Source: Euphorbia lathyris (Eukaryota > Streptophyta > Magnoliopsida > Malpighiales > Euphorbiaceae). Taken from it: a stretch of 64,000 nucleotides of DNA. The notes below the pieces were generated by a model. It worked only from the letters and a program-made list of their open reading frames with translations. It did no database searches and was not told the origin of the DNA. Position numbers and translations under genes: made by a program. Positions 43,492 through 55,384 of the stretch are shown here, piece after piece (the first letter of the stretch is position 1; each line of letters opens with the position of its first letter). The stretch covers positions 25,313,001-25,377,000 of the forward strand of contig NC_088913.1 of the NCBI RefSeq assembly GCF_963576675.1, read 5' to 3'.

Positions 43492-44990
43492 ATGAAAGAT
43501 GAAAAATGGAGAAAAGCCATGGAAGAGGAGAATCATTCGATCGAGAAAAATAAAACATGGGAGCTGACATCACTTCCAGCCGGTCAAAAACCCATTGGAG
43601 TTAAATGGGGGTTCAAAGCAAAGAAAGATGCAAACGGTGAAATTGTCCAATATAAAACAAGATTGGTGGCGAAAGGGTTCAGTCAACAACCCGAAATTGA
43701 CTACGATGAAATTTTTGCTCCTATTGCCAGAATGAAGAGTATCAGACTGGTAATTTCTATAGTTGCTCAACACGGGTGGAGAATCCATCAAATGGACGTG
43801 AAATCCGCATTTCTCAACGGATATCTGGAAGAGGAAATTTATATTCAGCAACCACCTGGGTATGTTGTGAAATGTCAAGAAAATAAAGTGCTAAAATTGA
43901 AAAAGGCATTGTATGGTCTCAAGCAAGCACCGCGAGCTTGGAACAGCCGCATTGACAAATATTTTCAAGAAAATGGTTTTGTCAAATGCCCACATGAATA
44001 TGCCTTGTATGCAAAGGTGAAAAATGGAAATATGTTGCTTGTTTGTTTGTATGTAGATGATCTCATTTTTACATGGAGTAATCCAAAAATGTTTGAAGAG
44101 TTCAAGCAGACTATGACTCGTGAGTTCGAGATGACTGACATTGGTCTAATGTCATATTATCTTGACATTGAAGTGAAGCAGAATGACGATGAAATTTTTA
44201 TTTCTCAAAGTGGTTTTGCAAAGGAGATCTTAAAAAAGTTCAAGATGGAAAATTGTAATCCCGTCCGCACGCCAGTCGAATGTGGAATTAAGTTGACAAA
44301 AGATGAAGGTGGAGACAGAGTCAACCCGACATTATTTCCGAAGCTTGGTCGGAAGTCTCAGATACTTGACATGTACGAGACCAGATATTCTCTATGCAGT
44401 CGGCTTAGTAACTCGATACATGAAAGCCCCAACGGTGTCACATTGGAACGCAGCAAAAGAATTCTCTGTTACGTGAAAGGTACAACTCATTTGGGATTAC
44501 TTTATTCTAAAACTGATGATTTCAAATTAGTTGGATTCCGCGATAGTGGTTGAGCCGGTGACAAGGATGGTCGAAAAAGTACAATTGGTTTTATATTTTT
44601 TCTGGGTGATACTTCATTTACGTGGAGTTCGAAGAAGCGGACAATTGTGACATTGTCAACCTGTGAAACTGAATATGTTGCTGCAACCTCATGTGTGTGT
44701 CATGCGATTTGGCTCCAAAAATTGCTAAAAGAATTTCAGATGACTCAAAATGATCCGATGGAGATTTTTATCGATAATAAATCTGCACTGGCATTAGCGA
44801 AAAATCCAGTGTTTCATGATCAAAGTAGCACATTGATACGATGTACCATTTTATTCGGGAGTGCATTGAGCAAAAGGAGGTGAAGCTGAAATACGTGAAA
44901 ACTCAAGATCAAATTGCAGACATTTTTACAAAGCCCTTGAAGTACGATGTGTTCAGTCATTTGAGAACTCAATTGGGAGTCACGAAAAAT
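43492..44990 (+). pseudogene. copia D reverse transcriptase and RNase H
   Basis: The longest intact part (43492-44553, 353 codons) has [102 protein letters not shown] (catalytic YVDD) and FEMTDIGLMSYYLDIEV. A local frame excursion at about 44335-44405 garbles the block after VNPTLF. A stop at 44551 precedes the RNase H part: STCETEYVAATSCVCHAIWL, IDNKSALALAKNPVFHDQ. The end (VKTQDQIADIFTKPL) is in another frame. Confidence 0.85.
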
Positions 44991-45006
44991 TAAGTTTAAA
45001 GGAGGA

Positions 45007-45496
45007 TATTAAATAATATAAATAAACTTAATTTATTAAGATGGTCAAATAAGAATATGTGATGTTGGAAAATTATCAAAAAAGACAAGGAACCTTAATG
45101 CATGAAAGTAATGCATGTGATAAAAAAAAATAAGACGTGAATTATGTGGAAGATGGTTTGTGGAGTTGAACAAATTGTGGCTAATTTTTGTCCAAGTATA
45201 TGTCAAATTAAATATCACAATTTGTGGTGTATTTTGTCAAAGTGGTATCAGTGTATTTGAGTATATATATAGAGGTGTGAAGTAAGTTTGAATATATATA
45301 TATATATATATAAAAGAAGTGTGCTAAATAAAAGAGTGTCAATAATTGTTTTTGTTATGTATGTGAGGGTCAAAAAAATGACAGAGTGATATTGAGTTGT
45401 GTAATCCGAAATGTTTATTGACTTGATGTAATGTTTTGATAAAAATATCAATTTTAATTCTTTTTTTATTTTTAAATCTCTTTTTTATCTCCAACA
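45007..45496 (+). repeat. copia D 3' LTR
   Basis: 490 bp after the purine tract aaaggagga. It ends tctccaaca at 45496. An (at)n run lies at 45295-45310. Confidence 0.85.
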
Positions 45497-45824
45497 GATA
45501 CATTTCAGATTGTGGAATAGACTAGAGCCGGATTGGTCCCATTAGCAGCCATGGAATTTCCAAAAATTTGGAAGAGAAAAAGAGGAGAATTTGATATCCA
45601 GGGTTGTTAAACCTCAAAGAGCACTGATACTATGAAACAAAGATGATCTCGACTAAGATTATATTTCATTAATGTGGAGTATAAATATGTATATACATAT
45701 ATTATATTTATAGTAGAATAAATTCAAACTAAGTAAATATAATCTAATCTAATCCCTTTATTCTAGAAAACAATAAAGCCTTATGAATTCAAAATAAGGT
45801 TGATAAACTCAAGAGACCAACAGA
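45497..45824. other. spacer between copia D and gypsy E
   Basis: No gene seen. Confidence 0.3.
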
Positions 45825-46612
45825 TGCTTAATGGACTCGTCTTAAGCTTCTTTAAGCAAGGAATGGATTCTAGCCAAGTCATTAGAGATGGTGTGTTTTT
45901 GTGTTGTATCCAAATCCAAATCCATAATAGTGATATGTAAAAAGGTTGACCATGTTTTAAGAGAAGCTTTGGACTTGCATGTGTTTGGCATGTGCAAAAT
46001 CCATTGGGACTCATTAAAATTAATGCTATAACTTTATAGGTTTGATTGGGCTTATTTCTAGCTAATTAAAAGGCCCAAATAATGTTAATTAGTGGGCTGA
46101 AATTGGGCTTTAAAGGACAAAAACGAATTTCATGTTTTTCCTTGTCTACTTAGGATTTCTTTTAGCTTGGTGCACTAGGATTCAACTTTCTTTGTAGTTT
46201 AGGTTTAGGTTTCTTTTGTAGTCTATATAAAGGCTTGTATTCTTCATTATTTTTTATCAATCGAATATCAATATTTTTATGAACAAAAGTTCTTCTTCTT
46301 CCTTTGGGAGTTATTTTCAATCCGGGATTGAATTCTTTATTGTAAGCTTGAGAGACCGGATTATCATTCTTGCAATATTATCTTGATCGTGAATAAGTAT
46401 TTTGGTAAGGTACTTGTGAATCGTCAAACACTCAGGTTCCAATTTAATTATTCGAAGGTGTAAGGTTAGATCTCCTTTCCTTGTCTTTAATTCTTTGGAA
46501 TTGGTTTGTTATCACCAATTTATGCTTGTTATTTGATTGTGTTAATTCCTTAAGATAGATCGGGAAAACTTGTTGATTTGGTTATTATTTCTCTTTTATA
46601 ACCCATATCACA
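45825..46612 (+). repeat. gypsy E 5' LTR
   Basis: Aligns along its whole length with 53635-54411 with scattered differences. A tataaagg word at 46226-46233, present as tataaaga in the other LTR, is a likely TATA box. Ends cccatatcaca, 5 bp before the primer binding site. Confidence 0.8.
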
Positions 46613-46617
46613 TCAAT

Positions 46618-46629
46618 TGGTATCAGAGC
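46618..46629 (+). other. gypsy E primer binding site
   Basis: tggtatcagagc, a perfect complement to the 3' end of initiator Met-tRNA. Confidence 0.9.
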
Positions 46630-47288
46630 TTTGGCTCTTAAGGAATTTGTTGTTTTTATTTTGTTTATCGAAATTAAAAAAAAATTGCCCCAATCTAGAG
46701 TCTTTAATTATTGTTCGAGTTCCTCGTAGCTTTGCATCTAGTTATTTAGGTTCTTAGTTGTAGCGACCTGGTTATTTTTTTGGATTCTATTCTTACTAGC
46801 CAAATCTATTTATGTGTGTGAATTTCTTTAATTTTTTGCATGCTAAATCATCAGTGCAAGTTTAATTTGTTAATCAATTTAAGCCTAGTTTAAAAAAAGC
46901 AAAAAAAAAAAAGAGAGGAAAGAATCGTCTCATTGTTTGTACTAAAGTTACAAGTTTTCTAGAATTTGCATGCTAAACACGTATTCTTAAAATTTCTTTC
47001 AAACATTTGTCTCTTCTTTGAAAATCATCTATTATTCTATTCTTAGTGTGCTAAACTTTGGTTATCGTTACACTAATAGTCTTCTTTGCTTCTAGTTTCT
47101 GCCCTACTTTATTTTGTCATTCTTTTGCTTTATTGGCATTTATATTACCCGAGATAATCCTTGTCATCTATCAAGATAATACAAAAGAGTGATTGAACCG
47201 ATTGTGAGGTACTTCTTTTACTTTCTTTTTCTTCTGTTCTTGCTTTAGACTAGATTTCACTTCTCTTTCATTCTTTATATATTTTGTC
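46630..47288 (+). other. gypsy E 5' untranslated leader
   Basis: Region between primer binding site and gag start, no gene. Confidence 0.55.
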
Positions 47289-48308
47289 ATGTCTAACGGA
47301 CCTAAAGAGGACAACGTTAACGACGTTGATTCTAAAGAATGGCAACAAGGTATTGTAGGTGAGATGAAGAGGTTAGGGGCTATTGTGGCTGATTTGGTTT
47401 CAAACCAAAAGAAATCAAGCCAAAAGAAAGGAGGGCGGGGGAGATTGAATTTTGATGATGAACTATCCGAGTCTGAAGAGGATGAGCAATTTGGATACCG
47501 AAAAAGGGGTAGCGATCGAAAAGATAGTAATCTTAATGCTATCAAACTTAAAATGCCTACTTTTTGAAGAGCTAGTGACCCAGAGGCGTATCTTGATTGG
47601 GTACGAAAGGTTGAAACAATCTTTGACATACATGAGTATTCTGAGGAGAAGAAGGTGAAACTTGTAGTATCCAAACTAACTGAATATGCGGCTCTTTGGT
47701 GGGACCAATTAAAGAACACAAGAAAAAGAGATGGTGATGAACACATAAGAACATGGGGGGAATTCAAGAAGGTCATGAAAAAGAGATTTGTGCCGACTCA
47801 CTATTATAAGGAGCTATTGAAATAACTCCAATCTATGTCTCAAGGTAAACAATCTGTTGAAGATTATCACAAACAATTAAAGATGGAACTAATCCGAGCT
47901 GATATACAAGAAGATGATGAAGATACCATGGTTAGATTTCTCATGGGAATGCAGAGGGAGATTCGCAACCCTCTTGAGCTATAAACTTATTTCCACATGG
48001 AGGAGATGCTCCATAAAACGATAAAAATTGAGAGACAACTTCAAGAGGTTGAGAAGGGGAGATCATAGTTCAAAGGCACTACTTCCGCTCCATGGAAGTC
48101 AGATCCAAGAGGTAATTTCAAAACTAAATCCGAACTTACCTCTAAAAGTGATCAAAAGCCTCGGGTTGATTCAAAAGCATTTGGGAAGTTGCAAATTGGT
48201 GGAACTACTCCAAAATACAAAAGTACTGAAAAACCTATAAGAACTCGTGAAATTGTGTGTTTTAAGTGCCAAGGGAGAGGGCACTATGCAAGAGAGTGTT
48301 CGAATTAA
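47289..48308 (+). pseudogene. gypsy E gag
   Basis: MSNGPKEDNVNDVDSKEWQQ opens the frame. After a stop at 47566 the conserved retrotransposon gag domain reads DPEAYLDWVRKVETIFDIHE, EYAALWWDQLKNTRKR, WGEFKKVMKKRFVPTHY and QGKQSVEDYHKQL. The CCHC knuckle CFKCQGRGHYAREC is at 48261-48302. Stops at 47566, 47823 and 47983 and a frame change near 48060 break it. Confidence 0.8.
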
Positions 48309-48499
48309 AAGGTGATCGTTATGAAGCATGGTGAGTTAATATCTGAAAGTGAGTCCGAACATGAATCAGATGATATGGCCGCCTTAGAAGATTGTAGATA
48401 TATAGAAGAAATGGATATCAAAGGAGGACATGGAGTTAACTTAGTCACTCGTAGAACATTGAAGATGGGAGTGAGTGGTGACATTGAGCAATGAGAGCA

Positions 48500-49190
48500 C
48501 ATCTTTCATGCTCATTGCAAGGTACTTGGAAAAACATGCTTACTAATTATTGATGGAGGAAGTTGTTTCAACATGGTGAGCAATATGTTAGCATGCCGAT
48601 TGGGGATATCAATAATTCCACATCCCAATCCTTATCTGTTACAATGGTTGAATTATAGTAACGAACTCAAAGTTACTAAACCGGTGCTTCTAAACTTTTC
48701 TATTAGTTCTTTTTATGATGATGTATTATGTGATGTAGTACCAATGCAAGCATATCATGTGTTATTGGGGAGGCCTTGGCAATTCGATCGATCAACACTA
48801 CATCATGGCCGAACAAATAAATTTACTATTGCTAAGGATGGGAAGAAGTATATTTTGCCACCTTTGACACGTGCTGAAGTGTTTGAAGATCAGCTCTACA
48901 TGCAAAGAATGTTACAAGAACAATCTGTGAGAAGGGAAACAATTAAGGCGAGAGAAAATAAGAGTGATAAAATCAGTGAGGGTGTGAAGAGAGAAGAGTT
49001 GAGTGAAAAGGCATTAGTGAGGTCGAGAAATGAGGGTGAGAGGAGAGAAAAAGAGAGGAGCATTAACAAAAGCCAAAATCTATCTTTATATGCTATATTG
49101 AGGGATGTAAAGCAAGCTGATTTTGAAAACAAAAATTTATTATTATTTTATTGTAAGAGTTTTTTGTTTATCTTCTGTAAGTCAGTCTAA
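48500..49190 (+). pseudogene. gypsy E protease region
   Basis: LLIIDGGSCFNMVSNMLACR contains the DGGS active-site word of plant gypsy proteases and AYHVLLGRPWQFDR is the conserved LLGRPW block. A Lys/Arg/Glu-rich connector (ARENKSDKISEGVKREELSE) leads to the polymerase. Ends at a stop at 49188. Confidence 0.75.
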
Positions 49191-49212
49191 CCTTCCTTCT
49201 AGTATTTCCCCT

Positions 49213-50470
49213 CTTTTGTAGGAGTTCAAGGATTTATTCCCCGAAGAGATGCCTAATAAGTTACCCTTGATTCGAGGAATTGAGCATCAAATTGACTTTG
49301 TTCCCGGAGCACAAATTCCAAATCGACCAGCCTATAGAAGTAACCCTGAGGAGACAAGAACTTCAAAGGCAACTGGAGGAGCTAATGATAAAAGGGTTGA
49401 TTCAGGAATCTATGAGTCCATATGATGTACCAGTCATCCCAAAGAAAGATGGAACTTGGTGGATGTGCATCGATTGTAGAGCCGTCAATAAAATCATGGT
49501 AAAGTATCGTCATCATATCCTTAGGTTAGATGATATGTTGAATGAACTAAATGGGACTGTTAATTTCACTAAAATAGATCTTAAGAGTGGTTACCATCAG
49601 ATTCGCATGTCATTAGGAGATGAATGGAAAACGGCTTTTAAGACTAAACATGGTTTATATGAGTGGTTAGTTATGCCTTTTAGTTTAAAAATGCACCTAG
49701 TACTTTTATGAGATTAATGAACCATGTTTTGAGAGAGTTTATAGGTAAATTTATTGTTGTTTATTTCGATGACATTCTTAGCTATTCTAAATATGAGGCA
49801 GAACATATAGAACATGTTAAGGTTGTATTAAATGTTTTGAGAGAACGGAAATTATACGCTAACCTTTCTAAGTGCTCATTTTGCATGGAGAAAGTTGTGT
49901 TTTGGGGTTTTATTATTTCAGCACAAGGAGTTTCTATTGATGTTGAAAAGGTGAAAGCCATTCAAGAGTGGCCAACGCCAAATTCAGTTACCGAGGTGAG
50001 GAGCTTTCATGGCTTTGAGAGTTTCTATAGGAGGTTTATGAAGAACTTCAGTACCATTGCCGCACCACTAACTGAGGTAATAAAAAACAATGTTGGGTTT
50101 AAGTGGGGTAAAGCACAAGAGGATGCTTTTGAGATGCTTAAAGCAAGACTAACTTCTGCCCCCGTTTTAGCACTTCCAAACTTTGATAAATCGTTTGAAA
50201 TTGAGTGTGATGCATCGGGAGTAGGGATTGGTGCTATTTTAATGCAAGAGGGTCGACCTATAGCCTTCTTTAGTGAAAAACTTAGTGGTGCAACCTTAAA
50301 CTATCAACTTATGATAAAGAACTTTATGCATTAGTTAGGGCTTTGCAAATTTGGCAACATTATTTATGGCCTAAAGGGTTTGTAATCCACACCGATCATG
50401 AATCCTTGAAACATCTTAAGGGTCAATAAAAATTGAACTGAAGACATACCAAGTGGGTGGAATCTATAGA
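49213..50470 (+). pseudogene. gypsy E reverse transcriptase and RNase H
   Basis: [20 protein letters not shown] starts the domain; a frame change lies near 49315. Then [47 protein letters not shown], a one-base shift near 49690, and [15 protein letters not shown] (catalytic YFDD at about 49770). RNase H begins [20 protein letters not shown] and reads [15 protein letters not shown] before a frame change near 50310; [16 protein letters not shown] and QGKENIIVDALSRR are its end. Confidence 0.85.
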
Positions 50471-51827
50471 AACGTTTCCTTATGTGATTAAGTATAAGCA
50501 AGGGAAGGAAAACATAATTGTTGATGCATTAAGTAGGAGAGTTAACTCATTGAATGTGATGCATGCTAAGTGTTTAGGATTTAAGTGTATCAAAGAATTA
50601 TATGTTGATGATCTAGACTTTGCATCTATTTATAAAGCTTGTGAACTTACTGCTTTTGGAAAATTTTATAGACATGAGGGCTACTTACTTAGAGATAATC
50701 GAGTATGCATGCCTAAATGTTCACAAAGAGATTCGCTTATGAGGGAAGCTGATGCTCGTAAAATATATAGCATTTAATAGGACAAGTGTATCCTATCGCA
50801 ATAAGTAATATTGTGCTAAGCACGAGATCAAACCACAAAGACTATTTGTTACAACTAGCAAATCTACCTAGAGTGATCTAATTGTTTAGAGGGTTGGATA
50901 AATGTTTCGGTTTTTTATATCTAATTAACCAATTGAAAGCAATAAAGATAACAAGATAGAGTGAACAATTGACAGGGTAGAAGGTGAATTAATGGATGGC
51001 ATAACCTAGGCTGAGGAATCCTTTGATTACATCCTATGTATGGGTTTAGGGAGTTCAAATTAATGTTTTACCAATGATTTGACGGTAATTACCCTAAGTG
51101 AAAGACTAATGTGATCAGTATTGTCCTTCCTATTCACATGCATTCGGGTGACGGCTTGATTAGGCATATACCCTAGGTCATGCAAAGCATTAGGTTCATT
51201 GGCAACTAAGGCTAAAGCCGTAGCCCAGCCACGAAACCGCACTCCTAGTGGTCTCTAGCGAGGTCAGGTTTATACAAATTCGGGATAGACAATTCCGTGG
51301 TCAGGTTATCATCTATCTATAATCCTATTTAATGTCAGGGTCACAGGCATTAAGAACATTATATACATAAACAGGCTAGTTGACCATTATCAATGCTCAT
51401 TCTAGCATATATCCTATTCCTAACATCATCTAGGCATTAAGCATGCATAAACTGATCAATCAAAGGTCCTAAATCCCTAATCATACATATTCATACAATC
51501 AATTTCATCTCCATCCCAAATTGGATGGGGATCAGTTCATAGACAAATCAATCATAGCAAAAGGCATATATGAATAATGGAGAAAGCTTCAATATATTAT
51601 AAAAGTAAAAGATAAGAGGGAGAGATAGAAATCCAAAACCCGCTTGTCGATTCCTATTACAAAAATAGAAGATCTAGAGCTTCTCCCATCAACTGTTCTT
51701 GAAAGAAATAACAAACTGAAATAATCCTAATCTAGAAAGCTGGAAAAACTAAACTAAAAGGCTAAATAGAAATCTACGTGGTGACGACTCTTAAGGAATC
51801 CGCCTCCCCGAATAATGAAGATTAGCT

Positions 51828-51838
51828 CCCTATTTATA
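51828..51838 (-). promoter_or_regulatory. TATA box of the solo LTR
   Basis: TATAAATAGGG on the minus strand, the only strong TATA motif of the LTR, about 120 bp downstream (in LTR orientation) of the palindromic array. Confidence 0.6.
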
Positions 51839-51962
51839 GAGTTAGGGAGAAACCCTAATGTCTCCGGGGGTACCAAGGTCGTTTCCTCTATTAAAAAGGG
51901 CTTTATAGGCATTATATTTCGTCATTCCAGCAGGGGAGAGGCGTTTTTGCGCCTCTCCCACC

Positions 51963-52105
51963 TCGTCTCGTCGAGACAGAGGCTGTCTCGTCGAGACGAG
52001 CGGCTGTCTCATCGAGACGAGCGGCTGTCTCGTCGAGACAACACAGTGTCTCGACGAGACAGTGTCTGTCTCAGCGAGACATGCCTGTGTCTTGACGAGA
52101 CAGGC
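51963..52105. repeat. palindromic TCTCGTCGAGAC array in the solo LTR
   Basis: At least seven copies of the word tctcgtcgagac or one-base variants (tctcatcgagac, tctcgacgagac, tctcagcgagac, tcttgacgagac), each its own reverse complement or close to it, separated by gagcggctg or similar 6-10 base spacers. The plus-strand reading makes a low-complexity protein, which is not a gene. Confidence 0.9.
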
Positions 52106-53634
52106 TTCCAAATGGGGCAAAAGGGCCGGATTTTCTTCGTTTTGGTCCCTGGGCTTCTGAAATCTGCTCTAATGGTCCCTGACGAATCCCAAAAGTGCTC
52201 CGACGGTCCCTGAATTGTCCGGAATTGCTCCAAATGGCTCGGGGTCTGGTTCGGGAATGCTAAAATAGGCCTAAAAACATCTGAAAACATAGAAAACACC
52301 ATAAATACTAGAAATTACTTATTCTAACTAAAAGGTATAAAAACGATACTAAAACTGAAAGGAAATAAAGAAAAAAGGAGCTAAAAGGGGCCTAAAAACC
52401 CTATACAAATGGGAGCTATCAGAAGCCCATGGTGGAGGCTTAATGGGGAATATTGGAGTTGCTAAGACTTTGGAGATGATTTTTGAACATTTCTTTTGGC
52501 CTCATATGAAACGTGATGTGGAAAGAATATGTGCTAGTTGTATTAATTGTAAGAAAGCTAAGTCTAGAGTCATGCCTCATGGTTTATACACTCCATTACC
52601 TGTGCCGAATGAACCTTGGACTGATATATCCATGGATTTTGTGATGGCTTTACCTAGGTCTAAGAGAGGTAATGATTCCATATTTGTGGTTGTAGATCGC
52701 TTTTCTAAGATGGCACATTTCATACCATGCCATAAAACTGACGATGTTATTAATATTGCTAACTTGTTCTTTAGAGAGGTTGTTCGTCTGCATGGGATGC
52801 CAAAGAGTATAATTAGTGATAGAGATCCTAAGTTTCTAAGCTATTTTTGGAAGACTTTGTGGAATAAATTGGGGACTAAACTGTTGTTTTCTACTTCTTG
52901 TCACCCCCAAAATGATGGTCAAACTGAAGTAGTAAATAGAACTTTAGGACAACTTCTTAGGGCAGTCATTCAAAAGAATCTTAAGTCATGGGAAGAATGT
53001 CTACCATTTATTGAGTTCACTTATAATAGGGCTATGCATTCATCTACTAACTTTTTACCATTTGAAATTGTTTATGGTTTTAATCTTTTGACACCATTAG
53101 ACTTGATCCCTTTGCCTGATGATAAAAGGAAAAGTTTAAATGGAAAGAAGAAGGCGGAAATGGTGCTTAAGTTACATGAATAAGTGAAACAACAACTGGA
53201 GAAGAAGAATGAGCATTATGCAAAGCAAGCTAACAAGGGTCGACAACATTTGTTATTTGAACCCGGTGATTGGGTGTGGTTGCATATGCGCAAGGAAAGG
53301 TTCCCCGCTCAGAGAAAATCAAAGCTACATCCTAGAGGCGATGGTCCATTTCAAGTAGTCGCACGAATTGGGGATAATGCATATAAGCTCGACTTGCTAG
53401 GTGAGTATAGTGTGCATGCAACTTTTAATGTGGCTGATTTATCTTTGTTTGATGTAGGAGATGAAGATTTGAGGACAAATCCTTTTCAAGAGAGAGGGAA
53501 TGATGTGATATCAAAAGCACAAAAGTATGGAACAAAAGAGCTTAGAGTTAAGGAGCCCCGTAGAAGCATGAGGGATCCATTGGAGCTGTCAATTGGACCT
53601 ATGACGAAGAATCGTGCAAAGAAAGACCAACAAA

Positions 53635-54411
53635 TGCTTAATGGACTCATCTTGAGCTTCTTTAAGCAAGGAATGGATTCTAGCGAAGTCATTAGAGATG
53701 GTGTGTTTTTGTGTTGTATCCAAACCCAAACCCATAATAGTGATATGTAAAAAGGTTGATCATGCTTTAAGAGAAGCTTTGGACTTGCATGTGCAAAACT
53801 CATTGGGACTCATTAAAATTAATGTTATAACCTTATAGGTTTGATTGGGCTTATTTCTAACTAATTAAAATGCCCAAATAATGTTAATTAGTGAGCTGAA
53901 ATTGGGATTTAAAGGACAAAACCGAATTTCATGTTTTTCCTTGTCTACTTAGTATTTCTTTTAGCTTGGTGCACTAGGATTCAACTTTGTTTTTAGTTTA
54001 TGTTTAGGTTTCTTTTGTAGCCTATATAAAGACTTGTATTCTTCATTATTTTTTTATTAATCGAATATCACTATTTTTATGAACAAAAGTTCTTCTTCTT
54101 CCTTTGGGAGTTATTTTCAATCCAGGATTGAATTCTTTATTGTGAGCTTGAGAGATTGGGTCATCATTCTTGCAATATTATCTTGATCGTGAACAAGTAT
54201 TTTGGTAAGGTACTTGTGAATCGCCAAACACTCAGGTTCCAATTTAATTATTCGAAGGTGTAAGGTTAGATCTCCTTTCATTGTCTTTAATTTTTTGGGA
54301 TTGGTTTGTTATCACCAATTTATGCTTGTTATTTGATTTTGTTAATTCGTTAAAATAGATCGGGAAAACTTGTTGATTTGGTTATTATTTCTCTTTCATA
54401 ACGAAATCACA
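53635..54411 (+). repeat. gypsy E 3' LTR
   Basis: Starts tgcttaatggactc inside the integrase frame and ends aacgaaatcaca. Matches the 5' LTR along its length. Confidence 0.8.
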
Positions 54412-55376
54412 TTGTAGTCATATTTATAAAGAATGTGCTTACACACTTGGGTGTACCCCACTTTTGTGAAATGGTGAGGACCTACTTTGTACTTGACCAC
54501 CACATGTGTGCGCCGCCACCGCTTAGGCCGAACTGGGTTGGGTTGGATTGGTATATGGTGTGTGGCAGTTTCGCGAACGTCTTAAAGAAAGCGGCATAGT
54601 CCGTGACTCATCCCATTATATTGTGTTCGGTAATTTTGGTGCTTTTCCAGTTTCTATTCTAATAGTTGGTGATTGTCATGAAAAAAATAATATTTTTTTT
54701 TTGGATTTTGTTATTTAAAGGAAAGGGAAAAATTTTGGTTTAGTCACTTGACTGCAACTAGACAATAATACCATTTATTGGACATATTGCAACAATTTAA
54801 CGGAAACTATTACATAATTAATATTACTAGAATGAAAAAAAAAAGCTAATATTAAACTGAACTCAAATAAAATTCGAATTAAACTTAATTGAATTTTTTT
54901 AACAATTTGTTTTACAGACTGAAAACTAAAGTCTATTTATAAAGTTTCTAATAAGAAGAAAATTTTGTTGAAAAACACAGTTAAAAAGCATACCTAGGAT
55001 AACCTCAATTTAATTGTTGTACCATTATCCAATCTACACAAACATCAAACATGTGATGCACAATTGTCTGGACCAACTAATAGTCACTGAAAGGTCGGTT
55101 TCTCTTTTTTGTGAAAGGGTCAATTTGGCCCTTTAACTCCTGGGGCCAATATGTCAAAATAAATTTAGATTTAATTCACAACTCATCAAATTTATCAAAT
55201 CATGTTACAAATAATATGCTGGTGGTGTTGGTATAGCTGTGAAGTAAACCAGCTTTTACGTTGATTTTAGGGGATGAGTGGACCAATCAATTTGGTGGTT
55301 GTAATTCAGTCACATAGTTTGATTTCTGAAATCTGACCATTCTTCTTTTCTTTCAATTTTGATTTTTGGTTATTAA
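54412..55376 (+). repeat. copia A-family LTR piece
   Basis: The left ~140 bp (tataaagaatgtgcttacac..., gaccaccaca, cgccgccaccgc) and a right block at 55258-55376 (gagtggaccaatcaatttgg, cacatagtttgatttctgaa) match the two LTR blocks of copia A at 21231-22140 in the same order and orientation. It may be a solo LTR or LTR fragment abutting gypsy E. Its ends are not fixed. Confidence 0.5.
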
Positions 55377-55384
55377 TTTGGTGG

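Larger units (their letters stand above)
41837..45496 (+). mobile_element. Ty1/copia element D, internally deleted
   Basis: 5' LTR start at 41837 (tgttaaataatataac), 3' LTR 45007-45496. Flanks gagac (41832-41836) and gatac (45497-45501) are a likely 5-bp target duplication with one mismatch. The 5' LTR is cut short at about 42117 in an AT repeat. The sequence then joins the end of the protease region, so the rest of the LTR, the primer binding site and the whole gag are missing. Integrase, reverse transcriptase and RNase H follow. It cannot transpose on its own. Confidence 0.85.
50750..52421 (-). mobile_element. solo LTR of another gypsy family, 1672 bp
   Basis: Begins TGATGCTCG and ends GAGCTATCA on the plus strand (TG...CA), with a perfect 5-bp target duplication gaagc at 50745-50749 and 52422-52426. 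No primer binding site or coding sequence. Removing it with one copy of gaagc restores the reading [12 protein letters not shown] across the site, which confirms the boundaries. The minus strand carries CTATAAATAGGGAGC (51828-51841), a strong LTR TATA box, so the LTR is oriented leftward. A palindromic tctcgtcgagac array sits upstream of that TATA box. Length and structure suggest a Tat/Athila-side family. Confidence 0.9.
50471..53750 (+). pseudogene. gypsy E integrase, interrupted by a solo LTR
   Basis: Left part ends ...DSLMREA at 50749 and the right part resumes [20 protein letters not shown] at 52427, so the insertion split the histidine block of the zinc finger. [12 protein letters not shown] supplies its cysteines. 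The catalytic core shows [23 protein letters not shown] and [12 protein letters not shown] (D, D, E). The GPY/F-type module follows after a stop at 53181: GDGPFQVVARIGDNAYKLDL. I see no chromodomain after it. The frame runs into the 3' LTR. Confidence 0.85.
45825..54411 (+). mobile_element. Ty3/gypsy element E, full-length outline, split by a solo LTR
   Basis: 5' LTR about 45825-46612, primer binding site 46618-46629, gag, protease, reverse transcriptase, RNase H, integrase and 3' LTR about 53635-54411. Order PR-RT-RH-INT is that of Ty3/gypsy. The similarity between LTRs may extend left to 45814/53624, so the exact LTR start is uncertain by about 11 bp. A 1672-bp foreign LTR lies within the integrase. 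Scattered stops and frameshifts show it is inactive. No target duplication was recognised. Confidence 0.85.

Noticed and set aside
47171..47776. 201-codon minus-strand frame
   Set aside because: Antisense of the gypsy E gag; no family resemblance.
51815..52213. 132-codon plus-strand frame with RRDERLSHRDERLSRRD repeats, and the opposite frame at 51842-52120
   Set aside because: Both are readings of the palindromic array in the solo LTR, not proteins.
53184..53750. Separate host gene at the end of gypsy E
   Set aside because: It is the GPY/F module and tail of the gypsy integrase, separated only by a stop at 53181, and it runs into the 3' LTR.
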